Assembly (NCBI GenBank): GCA_963814875.1
Contig: CAWFFJ010000024.1
Coordinates: 1 to 64,000, forward strand
DNA from: CAVSIS01 sp963814875
GTDB taxonomy: Bacteria; Acidobacteriota; Thermoanaerobaculia; Thermoanaerobaculales; Sulfomarinibacteraceae
Length of the DNA: 64,000 bases
Direction of reading: 5' to 3'
Under the pieces are notes generated by a model, which was not told the DNA's origin, made no database searches, and worked only from the letters and a program-made list of their open reading frames with translations. Position numbers and translations under genes: made by a program. This document shows positions 63,676 through 64,000 of the stretch, in pieces (positions within the stretch are counted from its first letter, which is position 1; every line of letters begins with the position of its first letter).

Positions 63676-64000
63676 GGCAGGGCTCCTTCCGAGGGTGCGA
63701 TGTTCGAGCCGTCGAGCAGCTGCTGGACGAGCTGGCGGTCTCGCGGCCGGATACCGCTGCCGGTGACCTGGTCACGCAACAGGCGGTCGACCACGGGATC
63801 GCCGGTCACCGAGGGCACGGCCCGATGGGCGGTCCCGGACGGTGACAGATGTCCTGACTTTGGCGGCGCCAGCACCGCAACCGAGAGGATGAGGGCTGCC
63901 ACAGCGGCGACGGCGAGGGGTGCGATCGGCAGCGGCTCGCCGGAGGCGGCGCTCGCCCGCGCGGCGGCGACTGCCCGTCGGCCGAGCCCTTGGGGCGCGC
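63672..64000 (-). CDS. Partial: single-pass membrane protein, uncharacterised
   Basis: The reading frame is open to the window edge, so the gene starts beyond it. Visible 109 codons: APQGLGRRAVAAARASAAS, then a membrane helix (IAPLAVAAVAALILSVAVLA) and a hydrophilic tail ending RQLVQQLLDGSNIAPSEGALP. The layout of a short cytosolic part, a helix and a tail resembles anti-sigma factor/zinc-finger proteins, but no motif is visible. Coupled by ATGA to the downstream hypothetical gene. Confidence 0.5.
   Translation of the reverse strand, partial: APQGLGRRAVAAARASAASGEPLPIAPLAVAAVAALILSVAVLAPPKSGHLSPSGTAHRAVPSVTGDPVVDRLLRDQVTGSGIRPRDRQLVQQLLDGSNIAPSEGALP

Overview
The window is very G+C-rich (about 70% by eye), densely coded and free of rRNA, tRNA or CRISPR. 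The gene content (HEAT-PilT fusion, DUF3365 haem lipoprotein, Ser/Thr kinase with kinesin-light-chain-type TPRs, a MamK-like actin, cell-surface proteins with an acidobacterial-type SLH-like tail, EF-P beta-lysylation genes) suggests a Gram-negative bacterium of the Acidobacteriota, perhaps near Thermoanaerobaculia. This assignment is an inference from gene style; no phylogenetic marker was tested.

Layout. 0.1-6 kb: cysteine synthase, a PLP decarboxylase, a haem lipoprotein, relics of a VOC protein and of a multihaem cytochrome, and an RhlE-type helicase. 6-11.8 kb (minus): a coupled cluster of a GNAT-HDAC fusion, lysine 2,3-aminomutase, two D-Ala-D-Ala-ligase-like ATP-grasp enzymes and a second GNAT. 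This looks like a beta-lysine amide or peptide pathway and is the most interesting locus. 12-15.3 kb: fumarylacetoacetase with an uncharacterised partner, and an NAD(P)-binding oxidoreductase. 15.4-19.8 kb: a membrane-anchored AraC-type regulator, a TPR receptor kinase and a GT-C-like membrane protein. 19.9-27.8 kb: five consecutive recognisable coding regions all carry frameshifts (SLH-tail exported protein, 2-hydroxyacid dehydrogenase, coiled-coil protein, DapA/HOGA-type aldolase, GH63-like glucosidase), while both flanks are clean. Poor base quality or very recent decay is likely. 27.8-32.4 kb: sugar dehydrogenase-like SDR, glycogen-debranching-type enzyme, another SDR and a SIMPL protein.

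32.5-41.6 kb: GGDEF-EAL protein, SpoIIE phosphatase, then gmk-rpoZ-coaBC-udg in near-overlapping order, and hflK-hflC. 41.8-46 kb: an RDD membrane protein and two coupled PilT-family ATPases, the first fused to HEAT repeats. 46-49 kb: amidase, MamK/MreB-like actin and M23 endopeptidase joined by 4-nt overlaps, which suggests a peptidoglycan-remodelling unit. 49-55 kb: PEP carboxylase, a STAS antagonist, and the full EF-P modification set (epmB divergent from efp-epmA). 55-58.6 kb: a cysteine-rich Fe-S protein and a group II intron with its maturase. 58.6-64 kb: monofunctional transglycosylase, MATE/Ank-like transporter, small Zn-ribbon membrane protein, CinA with an altered C-terminal active site, and two uncharacterised genes, the last cut by the window edge.

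Themes shared across the window are beta-lysine chemistry (free-lysine and EF-P branches), envelope remodelling, and signalling by kinase, SpoIIE/STAS and c-di-GMP.
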